Positions 30,500-39,514 are shown, numbered from the stretch's first letter. The stretch is DNA of 64,000 nucleotides from Arthrobacter psychrochitiniphilus (GCF_003185915.1 NZ_QHLZ01000006.1:186001-250000), one strand, 5' to 3'. A program made the numbers and translations. The notes: a model not told the origin generated them from the letters alone.

Positions 30500-31403
30500 T
30501 ATCCCCAGCGGCTCCCTCGGAGCCGGGGGGCCCCGCAGCGGGCCCCCCGCCGCAGAGGGCCCAGACGGCGGCCGGGTCTCGTTCGGCGCACGCCTCGCCG
30601 CCGCCATGGAGGCCCGCGGTGCCCTGTGTGTGGGGATTGACCCCCACCCGGGCCTGCTGGCCGCATGGGGCCTGGCGGATGATGTCCAGGGCCTGCGCAC
30701 CTTTTCCCAGACAGTGCTGGAGGCCGTGGCTGCGCTGGCGGCAGCCATCAAGCCGCAGGTGGCGCTCTATGAGCGCCACGGCTCGGCCGGGTTGGCAGTC
30801 CTTGAGGAGTTGCTGGCCGCGTCCGCGCAAGCGGAGGTGCTCACTATTGCTGATGCCAAGCGCGGGGACATTGGTTCCACCATGGCCGGCTATGCCGATG
30901 CCTGGCTGCGTGAGGGCTCAGCGCTGGCGGCAGATTCGGTGACGCTGAGCCCCTACCTGGGCTTTGAATCCCTGCGGCCGGCACTGGATCTGGCAGCAGC
31001 CAACGGCCGGGGTGTTTTTGTCCTGGCACTGACCTCCAACCCGGAGGGCGCGTCCGTCCAGCATGTCGGTGGCAGCGAGTCCGTGGCCAAACGCATTGTG
31101 CAGGCGGCCGCGCAAGAGAATCAGCGCTACGCGGCGGCTGCTCTCGGCTCGGTAGGGCTTGTGGTGGGTGCCACCGTAGGCAATGCGCTGCGCGAGCTGG
31201 ACATTGACCTAGCCGCTGTCAACGGCCCTATTCTGGCTCCGGGGCTTGGCGCCCAAGGAGCCACTGGGGCGGATATGCGGGCTACGTTTGGGCCCGCATA
31301 CCCTGCGGTTCTGGGTACCTCCAGCAGAGGCATCTTGGCAGCAGGGCCGGACATTGCCGCCCTGCGGGCTGCTACGGTGGAAACACTAGCCAGCCTGAAG
31401 TAG
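30489..31403 (+). CDS. pyrF: Orotidine 5'-phosphate decarboxylase (type 2)
   Basis: 304 aa from ATG 30489, overlapping the end of carB by 11 bases. Final step of UMP synthesis. The catalytic segment of type 2 enzymes, [20 protein letters not shown], is at about 119-138; [12 protein letters not shown] (substrate) lies near 44. The first 35 residues are a Gly/Pro/Ser-rich extension coded by very G+C-rich DNA that forms a 9-bp hairpin (30525-30548). The orotate steps pyrD and pyrE are not in the window. Confidence 0.93.
   Translation: MPSSIPSGSLGAGGPRSGPPAAEGPDGGRVSFGARLAAAMEARGALCVGIDPHPGLLAAWGLADDVQGLRTFSQTVLEAVAALAAAIKPQVALYERHGSAGLAVLEELLAASAQAEVLTIADAKRGDIGSTMAGYADAWLREGSALAADSVTLSPYLGFESLRPALDLAAANGRGVFVLALTSNPEGASVQHVGGSESVAKRIVQAAAQENQRYAAAALGSVGLVVGATVGNALRELDIDLAAVNGPILAPGLGAQGATGADMRATFGPAYPAVLGTSSRGILAAGPDIAALRAATVETLASLK
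30525..30548 (+). promoter_or_regulatory. G+C-only hairpin in the first codons of pyrF
   Basis: GGGGGGCCC (30525-30533) pairs with GGGCCCCCC (30540-30548) around CGCAGC. It begins 26 bases after the carB stop and sits within the pyrF N-terminal extension. It could slow the ribosome or polymerase and tune pyrF output; there is no U-tract, so it is not a terminator. Confidence 0.5.
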
Positions 31404-31446
31404 TCCCGAATGTGGTGGGGATGCCTCGCCGCAGATTGATTTGCTT

Positions 31447-31499
31447 CCCCGGTGCGGATAGGTTCGAAATAAATACCGTGTTCGCCATCCGCATCGGGG
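31447..31499. repeat. Long-arm inverted repeat between pyrF and mihF
   Basis: 13-bp arms with 12 matches: 31447-31459 (CCCCGGTGCGGAT) and 31487-31499 (ATCCGCATCGGGG), 27 bases apart, within the 121-bp gap before mihF. It could be a transcript-end structure for the pyr operon or a control site for mihF, whose ribosome-binding site (AGGGAG) begins about 10 bases further on. Confidence 0.55.
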
Positions 31500-31524
31500 A
31501 CAGCCATCATCAGGGAGCTTTTTC

Positions 31525-31845
31525 GTGAATTTGCCGCACCTCTCGCAGGAACAACGCGCAGACGCGCGGGTTAAGGCCGTTGCTGCCCGGGCGGTCAGGT
31601 CCCAGGCGAAGCAGGATTTGAAAACAGGACAGCTCAGTGTGGGCGCTTTGCTTTCCGCGGCGCTCGATGAGCCAGCCCTGGACAGGCTCAGAGTCAGTGA
31701 TTTATTGGAAGCCCTCCCGGGCATTGGAAAGGTACGTGCAACTGTGATCATGAGCGAGCTGGGGATTGCCCCAACCCGCAGGGTGCGTGGGCTGGGCGTG
31801 CATCAGCGCCGCGCCCTCATTGACTACTTGGGAAAGAAGTCATGA
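31525..31845 (+). CDS. mihF: Actinobacterial integration host factor MihF
   Basis: 106 aa, GTG start with AGGGAG upstream. Small basic nucleoid protein unrelated in fold to E. coli IHF. Helical N-terminus ([20 protein letters not shown]) and a helix-two-turns-helix DNA-binding part with the hallmark [20 protein letters not shown] at about 60-79 and [12 protein letters not shown]. Essential in mycobacteria. The mihF-gmk-rpoZ order is characteristic of actinobacteria; the stop overlaps gmk (ATGA). Confidence 0.96.
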   Translation: MNLPHLSQEQRADARVKAVAARAVRSQAKQDLKTGQLSVGALLSAALDEPALDRLRVSDLLEALPGIGKVRATVIMSELGIAPTRRVRGLGVHQRRALIDYLGKKS

Positions 31846-32456
31846 GCGGGTTCAACGTACCGTCCGAACTCACCCACCGGAGCAAGCCACGCAGTGGTGT
31901 CACTGTCTTGGCGGGTCCCACCGCTGTTGGCAAGGGCACCGTGTCCACGTTCATCCGGGACAACTACCCGGATGTGTGGCTCTCAGTTTCCGCCACCACC
32001 CGTGTGGCCCGCCCCGGCGAGGAAGAAGGGATTCACTACTTCTTCAAGTCAGCAGAGGAATTCGATTCACTGGTGGCAAAGGGTGACTTGCTGGAGTGGG
32101 CCACTGTCCATGGTGTGAACCGGTACGGTACCTTGCGCAGCACCGTGGCGGCGGCCGTGGCTGCCGGAAAGTCAGTGCTGCTGGAGATTGATTTGCAGGG
32201 TGCGCGCCAAGTTAAAAAAGCCATGCCGGAGGCTGATTTCGTGTTCCTGGCACCGCCTAGTTGGGATGAATTAGTGCGCCGTTTAGTGGGACGCGGCACA
32301 GAAACGCTTGAAGAACAGCACCGCCGCCTAGAAACCGCTAAACTGGAACTTGCTGCCGCGCCGGAATTTGATTACGTCATTGTCAATGACCAGGTAAGCC
32401 GGGCTGCAGCCGCGCTTGTTGAACTGATGGGGCTCACCCCCCATCACACTGCTTGA
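31842..32456 (+). CDS. gmk: Guanylate kinase
   Basis: 204 aa. Phosphorylates GMP to GDP. P-loop [13 protein letters not shown] at about 24-36 (AV where most have SG), GMP-binding region [20 protein letters not shown], and the RLVGRGTE lid near 150. ATGA overlap with mihF. Normal length and motifs. Confidence 0.96.
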   Translation: MSGFNVPSELTHRSKPRSGVTVLAGPTAVGKGTVSTFIRDNYPDVWLSVSATTRVARPGEEEGIHYFFKSAEEFDSLVAKGDLLEWATVHGVNRYGTLRSTVAAAVAAGKSVLLEIDLQGARQVKKAMPEADFVFLAPPSWDELVRRLVGRGTETLEEQHRRLETAKLELAAAPEFDYVIVNDQVSRAAAALVELMGLTPHHTA

Positions 32457-32524
32457 GCCGGCATTTGTTGGAACGCAACAATGCTGGAACTGCAAGACAC
32501 CCTTTCGATTTTTTGGAGAAGTAA

Positions 32525-32782
32525 TTGACTACACAACCCGAAGGCATCATCAATCCCTCGATCGATTCGCTGCTTGAAGCTGCGGATTCGAAGTACGGAC
32601 TGGTCATCTTTGGTGCCAAGCGCGCACGCCAGATCAACGCCTACTACGCTCAGCTGCACGAGGGCCTTTTCGAATATGTTGGCCCGCTGGTTGACACCAA
32701 GCTCAATGAAAAGTCCCTCTCCATCGCTTTCCGTGAAATCGACGAGGGCCTGCTGGTTTCCACTCCCGTCGAGACTGTCTAA
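32525..32782 (+). CDS. rpoZ: RNA polymerase omega subunit
   Basis: 85 aa, TTG start with GGAGAAG three bases upstream. Assists assembly of the beta' subunit. Actinobacterial omega signature: [33 protein letters not shown] and [17 protein letters not shown]. Located between gmk and coaBC, as is usual in the phylum. Confidence 0.96.
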   Translation: MTTQPEGIINPSIDSLLEAADSKYGLVIFGAKRARQINAYYAQLHEGLFEYVGPLVDTKLNEKSLSIAFREIDEGLLVSTPVETV

Positions 32783-32799
32783 AGCGCGTTTGAGCCACG

Positions 32800-34173
32800 G
32801 TGTCTAAGCTGAACATTGTTTTGGGGGTAGGTGGCGGTATCGCCGCTTACAAGGCGGCCCTGTTGTTGCGCCTCTTCACGGAGGCGGGGCATCAGGTCAC
32901 GGTCATTCCTACCGACGCGTCCACCAATTTTGTTGGTGCCGCTACATGGGAGGCCCTGAGCGGGCGGCCCGTGACCAACAATGTCTTTGACGCCGTGGAC
33001 CAGGTCAACCACGTGAGGATCGGCCATGAGGCCGATTTGATCGTGGTGGCTCCGGCCACCGCCGATCTTTTGGCCAAGGCCGCCAGTGGGCAGGCCAATG
33101 ACTTGCTCACCACCACCTTGCTCATGGCTCGAGGCCCGGTGCTTCTTGCCCCCGCCATGCACACAGAAATGTGGGCCCATGCGGCAACGGTGGCCAATGT
33201 GGCTACGTTGCGATCTCGTGGCGTGCACGTCCTGGACCCCGCAGTTGGCCGCTTGACGGGCGCCGACTCGGGTCCGGGCCGGCTGCCGGAGCCGGAAGAC
33301 ATCTTTACTGCCGCCCTGAGTCTGGTTGAGCATTCCGCCAAACGCCACGCCGCGTCCCCGGCACCCGCTGCATCCGCAGCTTCTGCGGGGGAAGCGTTGG
33401 GGACCGAACCTGCAGCTTCTGCGGGGGAACAAGCGGGCGCCGAACCCGGTGAGCTGGCGGGCCGCCATGTTCTGATCACCGCTGGTGGCACCCGAGAACC
33501 ACTTGATCCCGTGCGTTACTTGGGCAACAAGTCCTCAGGTAAGCAGGGAGTGGCCTTGGCCGAAGCCGCCCTAGCGGCAGGAGCACAGGTCACCTTGATC
33601 CACGCGCCCTTGGACGTTGCTCCTCCGGCAACCGCCCGGCTCCAGCCAATCGAGACTGCCCTTGAACTGCGGGCGGCAACCCTGGCAGCGGCGGCCACCG
33701 CCGACGTGATCATCATGGCCGCTGCCGTGGCTGATTTCCGTCCGGCCACTATTTCTACCGGAAAAATCAAAAAACGCGACCATGGTGAGGATCCCGTCAT
33801 AACCTTGGTCCGCAACCCGGACATTCTGGTTGAATTGGTGGCCCACCGTTCCGCGCAAAACCAGCAGCAGCTCATTGTTGGGTTTGCCGCCGAAACTGGT
33901 GACGACGAGGCTGATGCACGCACTTATGCGCAGGCTAAATTGCGCCGCAAGGGCTGCGATCTTTTGGTGGTCAACGAGGTTGGTCCCGGCGAAAGCGGCA
34001 GCGAGCGGGTCTTTGGCCAGGATAACAACCACGTTGAGATCTTGTCCCTGGACGGTTCCAGCCCTGTGCAATCGGCGGGCAGCAAGCGCCAGGTGGCTGA
34101 CGTCGTCGTGCATCTTATTGCACAAAAGCTAGGCAAGAACTCGCAAGAACTCGCAAGAACTAGGAAGAATTAG
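32800..34173 (+). CDS. coaBC: Bifunctional phosphopantothenoylcysteine decarboxylase / phosphopantothenate-cysteine ligase
   Basis: 457 aa, GTG start. Makes 4'-phosphopantetheine for coenzyme A in two steps. The CoaC half (1-190) has the flavin fold (VLGVGGGIAAYKAALLLR) and the PAMHTEMW active-site clamp. The CoaB half starts near 222 with HVLITAGGTREPLDPVRYLG and contains NKSSGKQG and the KIKKRD loop. The linker at about 188-222 holds a duplicated Ala/Ser/Gly/Glu unit (PAASAGE). Odd point: the last codons and the stop lie in a 10-bp tandem repeat (34131-34183), giving the tail KNSQELARTRKN. Confidence 0.95.
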   Translation: MSKLNIVLGVGGGIAAYKAALLLRLFTEAGHQVTVIPTDASTNFVGAATWEALSGRPVTNNVFDAVDQVNHVRIGHEADLIVVAPATADLLAKAASGQANDLLTTTLLMARGPVLLAPAMHTEMWAHAATVANVATLRSRGVHVLDPAVGRLTGADSGPGRLPEPEDIFTAALSLVEHSAKRHAASPAPAASAASAGEALGTEPAASAGEQAGAEPGELAGRHVLITAGGTREPLDPVRYLGNKSSGKQGVALAEAALAAGAQVTLIHAPLDVAPPATARLQPIETALELRAATLAAAATADVIIMAAAVADFRPATISTGKIKKRDHGEDPVITLVRNPDILVELVAHRSAQNQQQLIVGFAAETGDDEADARTYAQAKLRRKGCDLLVVNEVGPGESGSERVFGQDNNHVEILSLDGSSPVQSAGSKRQVADVVVHLIAQKLGKNSQELARTRKN

Positions 34174-34183
34174 CAAGTATTAG
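34131..34183. repeat. 10-bp tandem repeat across the coaBC stop codon
   Basis: Five consecutive 10-mers (AGGCAAGAAC, TCGCAAGAAC twice, TAGGAAGAAT, TAGCAAGTAT) followed by TAG. The coaBC stop (TAG, 34171-34173) is within the array. Because the period is not a multiple of three, each copy is read in another phase, and copy number would change the C-terminus. Confidence 0.8.
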
Positions 34184-34251
34184 CCGCGCGCCGGCACATA
34201 CTATAGATGACAAACCGTGTCTCGCAGCAATGGGTGGCGCGCTATCCCCAG

Positions 34252-34263
34252 TAAAGTAGAGAC
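34252..34263 (+). promoter_or_regulatory. Predicted leaderless promoter of metK
   Basis: TAAAGT (34252-34257) then AGAGAC, then the GTG start of metK at 34264. The same 15 bases (TAAAGTAGAGACGTG) occur before the leuS leader peptide at 49275. No -35 match is evident and there is no ribosome-binding site, so the mRNA likely begins at the start codon. Confidence 0.65.
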
Positions 34264-35466
34264 GTGATTTCAGTAAACCCCCTGCGCCTATTTACCTCCG
34301 AATCCGTGACGGCAGGTCATCCGGATAAGATCTGCGACCAGATCAGTGATGCCATACTTGACGCGCTGCTGGCCGAAGACCCGGATTCCCGTGTTGCCGT
34401 GGAAACCATGGCCACTACGGGTCTGGTCCATGTGGCCGGCGAGGTGACAACTAACGCCTATGTGGAAATCCCGCAGATTGTACGCAACACCATCCTGGAC
34501 ATTGGCTATGACTCTTCAGCCAATGGTTTTGACGGCGCACGCTGTGGTGTTTCGGTCTCCATTGGCCAGCAGTCCCAGGACATTTCCGATGGCGTGTTTA
34601 ACGCCTTGGAGGTCCGCGAGGGTACTGCCGTTGACAAATATGACACCCAGGGCGCCGGCGATCAGGGCCTCATGTTCGGCTACGCGAGCAACGAGACCGC
34701 CTCTTACATGCCCACCCCCATTTTCTTGGCGCACCGCCTCTCGGAGCGCCTGACCAATGTGCGCAAGTCCGGGCTGCTCGAATACCTGCGACCCGATGGC
34801 AAAACCCAGGTGACCATTGGGTACGACGGCGAAAAGCCCGTATCAGTGGACACCGTTGTCATCTCCAGCCAGCATGCCGAAGGCACTTCCTTGGAGAAGT
34901 TGCGCGCGGATTTGGCGGAATTTGTCATTGCCCCCGTGATGGAGGCGTCAGGCCTGGATGTTTCCTCCGTCAAGACATACCTGAACCCTGCGGGCCCGTT
35001 TGTTGTGGGCGGACCCGTAGGTGATGCCGGCCTGACGGGCCGGAAGATCATTGTGGATACGTACGGTGGCATGGCCCGTCACGGTGGCGGCGCCTTCTCC
35101 GGCAAGGACCCGTCAAAGGTTGACCGGTCAGCTGCCTACGCCATGCGGTGGGTTGCCAAGAACGTTGTTGCCGCCGGGCTAGCTGCGCGCGCTGAAATCC
35201 AGGTAGGTTACGCCATTGGTGTGGCCCGCCCCGTGGGCGTGTACGTCGAGACGTTCGGCACCGAGACGGTGGATCCACGCCGCATCGAAGACGCCATTGC
35301 GGCCATCTTCGATCTGCGCCCCATGGCCATCATCGACAGCCTTGACTTGAAACGCCCCATCTACGCCAAGACGGCCGCACACGGCCACTTTGGCCGTGAC
35401 GATCCCGACTTCACGTGGGAGAACCTTGACCGCGTGGATGCGCTCAAGGCGTACTTTAACGCCTAA
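34264..35466 (+). CDS. metK: S-adenosylmethionine synthetase
   Basis: 400 aa, GTG start. Makes SAM from methionine and ATP. Signatures: [17 protein letters not shown] (methionine/ATP site), [12 protein letters not shown] at about 131, [19 protein letters not shown] at about 276, and [16 protein letters not shown] at the C-terminus. Full length. No SAM riboswitch is possible in the 90-bp gap upstream; the promoter appears leaderless. Co-directional with coaBC and priA. Confidence 0.97.
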   Translation: MISVNPLRLFTSESVTAGHPDKICDQISDAILDALLAEDPDSRVAVETMATTGLVHVAGEVTTNAYVEIPQIVRNTILDIGYDSSANGFDGARCGVSVSIGQQSQDISDGVFNALEVREGTAVDKYDTQGAGDQGLMFGYASNETASYMPTPIFLAHRLSERLTNVRKSGLLEYLRPDGKTQVTIGYDGEKPVSVDTVVISSQHAEGTSLEKLRADLAEFVIAPVMEASGLDVSSVKTYLNPAGPFVVGGPVGDAGLTGRKIIVDTYGGMARHGGGAFSGKDPSKVDRSAAYAMRWVAKNVVAAGLAARAEIQVGYAIGVARPVGVYVETFGTETVDPRRIEDAIAAIFDLRPMAIIDSLDLKRPIYAKTAAHGHFGRDDPDFTWENLDRVDALKAYFNA

Positions 35467-35502
35467 CGGCTTTAGCTATCCACGTTTGCTTATCCACAGC
35501 CG

Positions 35503-35545
35503 AGCACGGCCCGCCGACACTTTGTCAGTGGGCTGTGCTTAGCTT
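35503..35545 (+). terminator. Probable terminator after metK
   Basis: 10-bp arms with nine matches (35503-35512 and 35530-35539) around a 17-base loop, followed within a few bases by a T-containing stretch (TTAGCTTGTTTT). Weaker than the other terminators in the window. Confidence 0.5.
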
Positions 35546-35602
35546 GTTTTAGGGGCCGGTTTTACGCGGCCCGAACCGCACCACGCACCCTGGGAGGACG
35601 TC

Positions 35603-37774
35603 ATGGATGAACCGCTGAACCATGAGGGGCCGGCCGAAGGCGTGCAGTTGAGCCTTCTCAGTGGCTTTGTCGCGAAGCAGCGTGTGGCAGATCCGCACAG
35701 CGGAGTGGTGCTGGCCCGCGAGTTGCCTGTTGCCCACGTAGTCATTGATTCCCCGCTGCCACACCTTGACAGGGTCTTCGACTACTCCGTGCCGCTTGAA
35801 CTCGACGCCCAGGCACAGCCGGGTGTGCGTGTGCGGGTCAAGTTTTCTGGTCAGGACCTCAACGGTTTCCTGGTAGCCCGGGCAGCCGAATCTGAAAGCG
35901 AACGGCTGGTGCCGCTGACACGGGTGTATTCCCCCGTGCAGGTCCTGACCCCCGCCGTGCTCCAGGCGGCCCACAAGGTGGCTGCCCGTTACTGCGGAAC
36001 CGTAGCGGACGTGCTCCGTGTGGCCGTGCCGCCCCGGGTGGCAAGCCTTGAAAAGGTGTATCTGAAAAAGGCTGCGGAGCTGGTGGAAGCGGAAGCTGCA
36101 GGAGAAGCTCCTGCAGCAGCAGGGCCGCCCGCCAAGCCTGGGTATCCCCTTTTTGCCGATTACCAGAACGCCGAAGAATTCTTGACCCGGCTGGCAATGG
36201 GGGAGAGCCCCAAGGCCGTGCTGGGTTCCCTCGCCGGTTTTGGGCCGCATTCCTGGCAGCGCCAGTTGGCCCAGATTGTTGCCTACTGTGCGCAGTCAGG
36301 TCGTGGCGCCATCGTGGTTGTTCCAGATCTGCGGGACTTGGAGCTGTTGGAGCAGGCTTTTGCCGAGGTCCTAGCGGAGGGCAGCTTTGTGAAGCTCACC
36401 GCGGATGACGGCCCTAACCTGCGCTATGCCAACTTTCTTCGTGTCCTTGCCGGGGATGTGCGGATTGTGATTGGTACCCGTTCAGCCGCCTATGCCCCCG
36501 TCACCAACCTTGGGCTGGTTGTGTGCTGGGATGACGGCGATGAACTCCATATTGAACGCCGCGCGCCCTATCAGCACAGCCGTGACGTCCTGCTGTTGCG
36601 CTCCGAGGTAGAGGACACGGCTGTCCTCATGGCAGGGCACAGCCGTAGCAGCGAATCCCAGCGCCTCGTAGCCACCGGTTGGGCACAGGAGATCGTTGCA
36701 TCCCGCCCGGCCGTGCGAAAGGCCACTGCCAGGGTCATCAGCACTTCCGATTCTTTTGAACAGGAACGGGACCCGGCCGCAGCGTTGGCCAGGCTGCCGC
36801 ACAGGGCCTGGGCAGCGGCGAAGGATGCCCTGAAATTTGGGCCTGTCCTTGTTCAAGTTGCCCGCACCGGCTACGCGCCGGGGCTGGCCTGCCAGCGGTG
36901 CCGGGAGGTTGCACGGTGCAGGCACTGCACGGGGCCGCTGATGCAGTCCAGGGCGCCAGGATCCACCCTAACCATGGTCACCTGCAAATGGTGCGGTACG
37001 GCCGAGACTGCCTTTAGCTGTCCCACCTGTGGGTTCAATTTGTTGCGTGCTATTTCCGTGGGTGCTTTGCGGACCGCGGAGGAGCTGGGGCGGGCCTTCC
37101 CGTCGGTCCCTGTCATTTCCTCCTCAGGAGAGAACATCAAGACAACGGTGCCGGACCGGGCCGCCATCGTTGTGGCAACTATTGGGGCTGAGCCTGTTGC
37201 TCCGCACGGCTATTCGGCGGCTCTGCTGCTCGACGGCGATTCCATGCTCCGGCGTGAATCGCTGCGTGCCGGCGAGGAGACTCTGCGGCGGTGGCTGAAC
37301 GCTGCGGCACTGGTCCGGCCCGCGCAGGAAGGCGGCGTTGTTGTCGTCACTGCTGAGGAGTCTGTTGAAGTGGCGGCTCTAGTTAGGTGGGATCCGGCCG
37401 GCCATGCCGAGCGGGAGTTTGCGCTGCGGCACGAGTTGGGTCTGCCGCCGGCCATGCGCCTGGCGTCCCTGACGGGAAGCGAGGCCGATGTTGCGGCGTT
37501 CGTGGCTGCCCTGGATTTGCCACAGGCTGTCCGCACCATTGGCCCGGCTCCTCTTGCGTTCGGTGCCCCAGGGGCTGGCGGTGCTGCTGGCGGCGCCGCC
37601 GGTGCAGCAGGAACTGCCGCTGACCAGGCCCCGGACTACAGGACTATTCTGTTGTTTCCCTACAGCATGGCTGGCAGCGTCACCGCTGCCATGCGTTCAC
37701 TGAAAGCCGCCAATGCTGCCCGGCGGGTTGGCTCTCCTGTGCAGGTTCGCTGCGACGGTTTGGACGTCTTGTAG
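35603..37774 (+). CDS. priA: PriA-like primosome protein without a functional helicase ATP site
   Basis: 723 aa, ATG start. The N-terminal DNA-binding domain (LPVAHVVIDSPLPHLDRVFD at about 42-61) and the zinc-binding insertion (C-x2-C from residue 430: CQRCREVARCRHC, CKWCGTAETAFSCPTC) are clear. The helicase core is degenerate: where E. coli PriA has GVTGSGKT this has SLAGFGPHSW, and the DEEH box is replaced by WDDGDE. This loss is known for actinobacterial PriA, so it probably acts in replisome loading without ATP-driven unwinding. A Gly/Ala-rich insert (GAGGAAGGAAGAAG) lies near residue 660. Confidence 0.9.
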   Translation: MDEPLNHEGPAEGVQLSLLSGFVAKQRVADPHSGVVLARELPVAHVVIDSPLPHLDRVFDYSVPLELDAQAQPGVRVRVKFSGQDLNGFLVARAAESESERLVPLTRVYSPVQVLTPAVLQAAHKVAARYCGTVADVLRVAVPPRVASLEKVYLKKAAELVEAEAAGEAPAAAGPPAKPGYPLFADYQNAEEFLTRLAMGESPKAVLGSLAGFGPHSWQRQLAQIVAYCAQSGRGAIVVVPDLRDLELLEQAFAEVLAEGSFVKLTADDGPNLRYANFLRVLAGDVRIVIGTRSAAYAPVTNLGLVVCWDDGDELHIERRAPYQHSRDVLLLRSEVEDTAVLMAGHSRSSESQRLVATGWAQEIVASRPAVRKATARVISTSDSFEQERDPAAALARLPHRAWAAAKDALKFGPVLVQVARTGYAPGLACQRCREVARCRHCTGPLMQSRAPGSTLTMVTCKWCGTAETAFSCPTCGFNLLRAISVGALRTAEELGRAFPSVPVISSSGENIKTTVPDRAAIVVATIGAEPVAPHGYSAALLLDGDSMLRRESLRAGEETLRRWLNAAALVRPAQEGGVVVVTAEESVEVAALVRWDPAGHAEREFALRHELGLPPAMRLASLTGSEADVAAFVAALDLPQAVRTIGPAPLAFGAPGAGGAAGGAAGAAGTAADQAPDYRTILLFPYSMAGSVTAAMRSLKAANAARRVGSPVQVRCDGLDVL

Positions 37775-37906
37775 CCCACCCGTGCGCAGGCGAACAAGGC
37801 TAAACTGAGCTCCATCTGGGCCCACTGTTGGCGCGGTTCTGGGAGCTGCTGATGCCAGAATTGGGCCGCAGAATTGACTATCCTCCCGAGAAAGTTCGGT
37901 CAAAAC

Positions 37907-38353
37907 ATGAGGGAATGGCTCTGGCAGCACAGGAGGGCAGTCATTGCGCTGCTGATCGCACTGATGGCTGTGGGATCACTTCTGATCTACAGAACCAGTG
38001 GAAATGGGTGGTCAATAGGGATCTTCTCAACCTTGTTTAATCTCCTGGGCTGGTGGCACTGCCGCATGTCAGCCGCACCAAATCCTCTTCCAAGAGGTCA
38101 TGTCCGGTTCGGAAGTCCCCTTGGGGCAGCAGAAAATATTGGATGTACTGAGTGTTTCCGGCCCTCCACAGCGTGTCTCTGGTGGCAAGTCGGGGCATGT
38201 GCCTGCGGGGTTGATGGTGCTGACGCTATCCCTGCCGGATAGCACCGTAGAGATCGCCGCCGAACCTTCGGTTCTAGAAAAGCTACAACAACAAGTGCTC
38301 CGAGGCGGCCCACCCTCAGGTCGGCGCGGATAAAGCCCTCCAGGCTCTCGGCC
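37907..38353 (+). pseudogene. Broken gene for a small single-TM protein (at least one frameshift)
   Basis: Three frames each carry protein-like sequence in order. Frame one, from ATG 37907, has a membrane helix (MREWLWQHRRAVIALLIALM). A second frame, open from about 38019, gives LFQEVMSGSEVPLGQQKILD and then STVEIAAEPSVLEKLQQQVL, and stops at 38331. A third frame continues with EAAHPQVGADKALQALGLSP into the neighbouring minus-strand gene. Read together they resemble one decayed gene. No family recognised. Alternatively only the second frame (38100-38333, 77 aa) is a real small gene. The segment 37775-37906 shows nothing else. Confidence 0.45.
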
Positions 38354-39514
38354 TTAGCCCGTATGCCCTGAATTTTTCGGGAACTTGCTCCTGCCAAAGG
38401 TTGCATCGAGCAGTTGCTGGGTACGGCGTTTAACATCGTTCTCACGCAGTCCCAAAGCAGTCACAATAGTTTCAAGGTGATCGATTTCTGCCACGTAGCC
38501 AGCGTCCAGACGTCCTGAGAGCGGCCGGGAAGCGAGATCCTCGGAAATGCGCCAGGCCATGACCAAGGTGCGCTCGTAGATGCGCTGGTCGGATTCAGCG
38601 ACCGTTCCAGGAGTCTTGGAGTCTGTTGGAGAGGCGCCAAGGCCGGCAACCGCGTTGAGTCGGGAGTCGTCTAGGCCTAGGGCCAAGGCATCGAGTTCAT
38701 CACGTAGGCGGCGCAACGTCCGGGCGTTGCGTCCGAAGAGTCCCAGCCGCATCGAAACGCTGCCGCCGTAGCGGATCACGAGGAGCAGGGTAATGCTGGA
38801 TAGTCCAAGGCTTAGAGTCAGCAGCACGAAGAGCCAGAAGCCATTGATTTCAGGTTCACTATAGTTGTTGCTTTCCAGCCCTAGGGACAGCTCTTTGACG
38901 GCGGAGATCACTTGGTTTTCCGCATGGTCGGAAACAAAGTAGCTGCCGTATTCCCAGTCGAAGGTGCCAAGGTGGGAACGTCCGCCTAGGTTTACCGCGC
39001 CAGAGATGATGGCGGGGATCGTTACGTATTCCGAGTTCACACGCCACACGGGAATGATTGTATGGTCACTGCGGAGCTCAGCAGTTGCCGGATCAAGAAG
39101 CCCCGGGAACTCACTCTTGAGCCTCCACAACGCATCAACGAGGACTTGCGGTTCATAGAATTCGCTGGTCAGTGTGTCACGAACGTACGGACCGGTTGGC
39201 CAGTTCAAGTAGTCTTCGGCGCTGCGCACTACTACGGTGACATCAACATCCTCAGTGAAGTGGTTCGGAAGATAGCGGCGAATCTCACCCTGATCAATGC
39301 CGCCCAGATCCCCGTCGAAGTGGAGCGAGCGCAGTGGCTTGCTCCCAGAAGCCTCCTCGCTGGGAGCATGGGGTCTTTGGGCTACCACCACACTACTGAC
39401 GGTGACCGAGAGAATCGTCAGTGCAATGCCTGCCAGCACCAACCATAGTTTGCTGCCCGGACCAGGCAGCAGCGTCCACCAGAAAAAAATCGGGCAGCGC
39501 CAAGGGGTCTTCAT
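38354..39514 (-). CDS. Unrecognised two-TM protein with external domain (last gene of the 38-44 kb operon)
   Basis: 386 aa from ATG 39514; the open frame continues further up inside the neighbouring gene. Topology: helix 1 at about 22-45, an external domain of about 175 residues (for example VDVTVVVRSAEDYLNWPTGP), helix 2 at about 226-247, then a basic cytoplasmic helical tail (RNARTLRRLRDELDALAL) rich in coiled-coil features. The same plan is seen in the gene upstream, and it recalls TPM-domain or DUF5129-type actinobacterial proteins, though I cannot show homology. It overlaps the upstream gene by about 122 bases, which is unusual. No signal for an enzyme. Confidence 0.6.
   Translation of the reverse strand: MKTPWRCPIFFWWTLLPGPGSKLWLVLAGIALTILSVTVSSVVVAQRPHAPSEEASGSKPLRSLHFDGDLGGIDQGEIRRYLPNHFTEDVDVTVVVRSAEDYLNWPTGPYVRDTLTSEFYEPQVLVDALWRLKSEFPGLLDPATAELRSDHTIIPVWRVNSEYVTIPAIISGAVNLGGRSHLGTFDWEYGSYFVSDHAENQVISAVKELSLGLESNNYSEPEINGFWLFVLLTLSLGLSSITLLLVIRYGGSVSMRLGLFGRNARTLRRLRDELDALALGLDDSRLNAVAGLGASPTDSKTPGTVAESDQRIYERTLVMAWRISEDLASRPLSGRLDAGYVAEIDHLETIVTALGLRENDVKRRTQQLLDATFGRSKFPKNSGHTG

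Noticed and set aside
34174..34263. SAM riboswitch before metK
   Set aside because: Only 90 bp, no conserved riboswitch core seen, and the promoter appears to start at the GTG.
37828..38040. 70-aa open frame overlapping the broken membrane gene
   Set aside because: No ribosome-binding site, no hydrophobic or family-like pattern; the other frames give better protein-like pieces.
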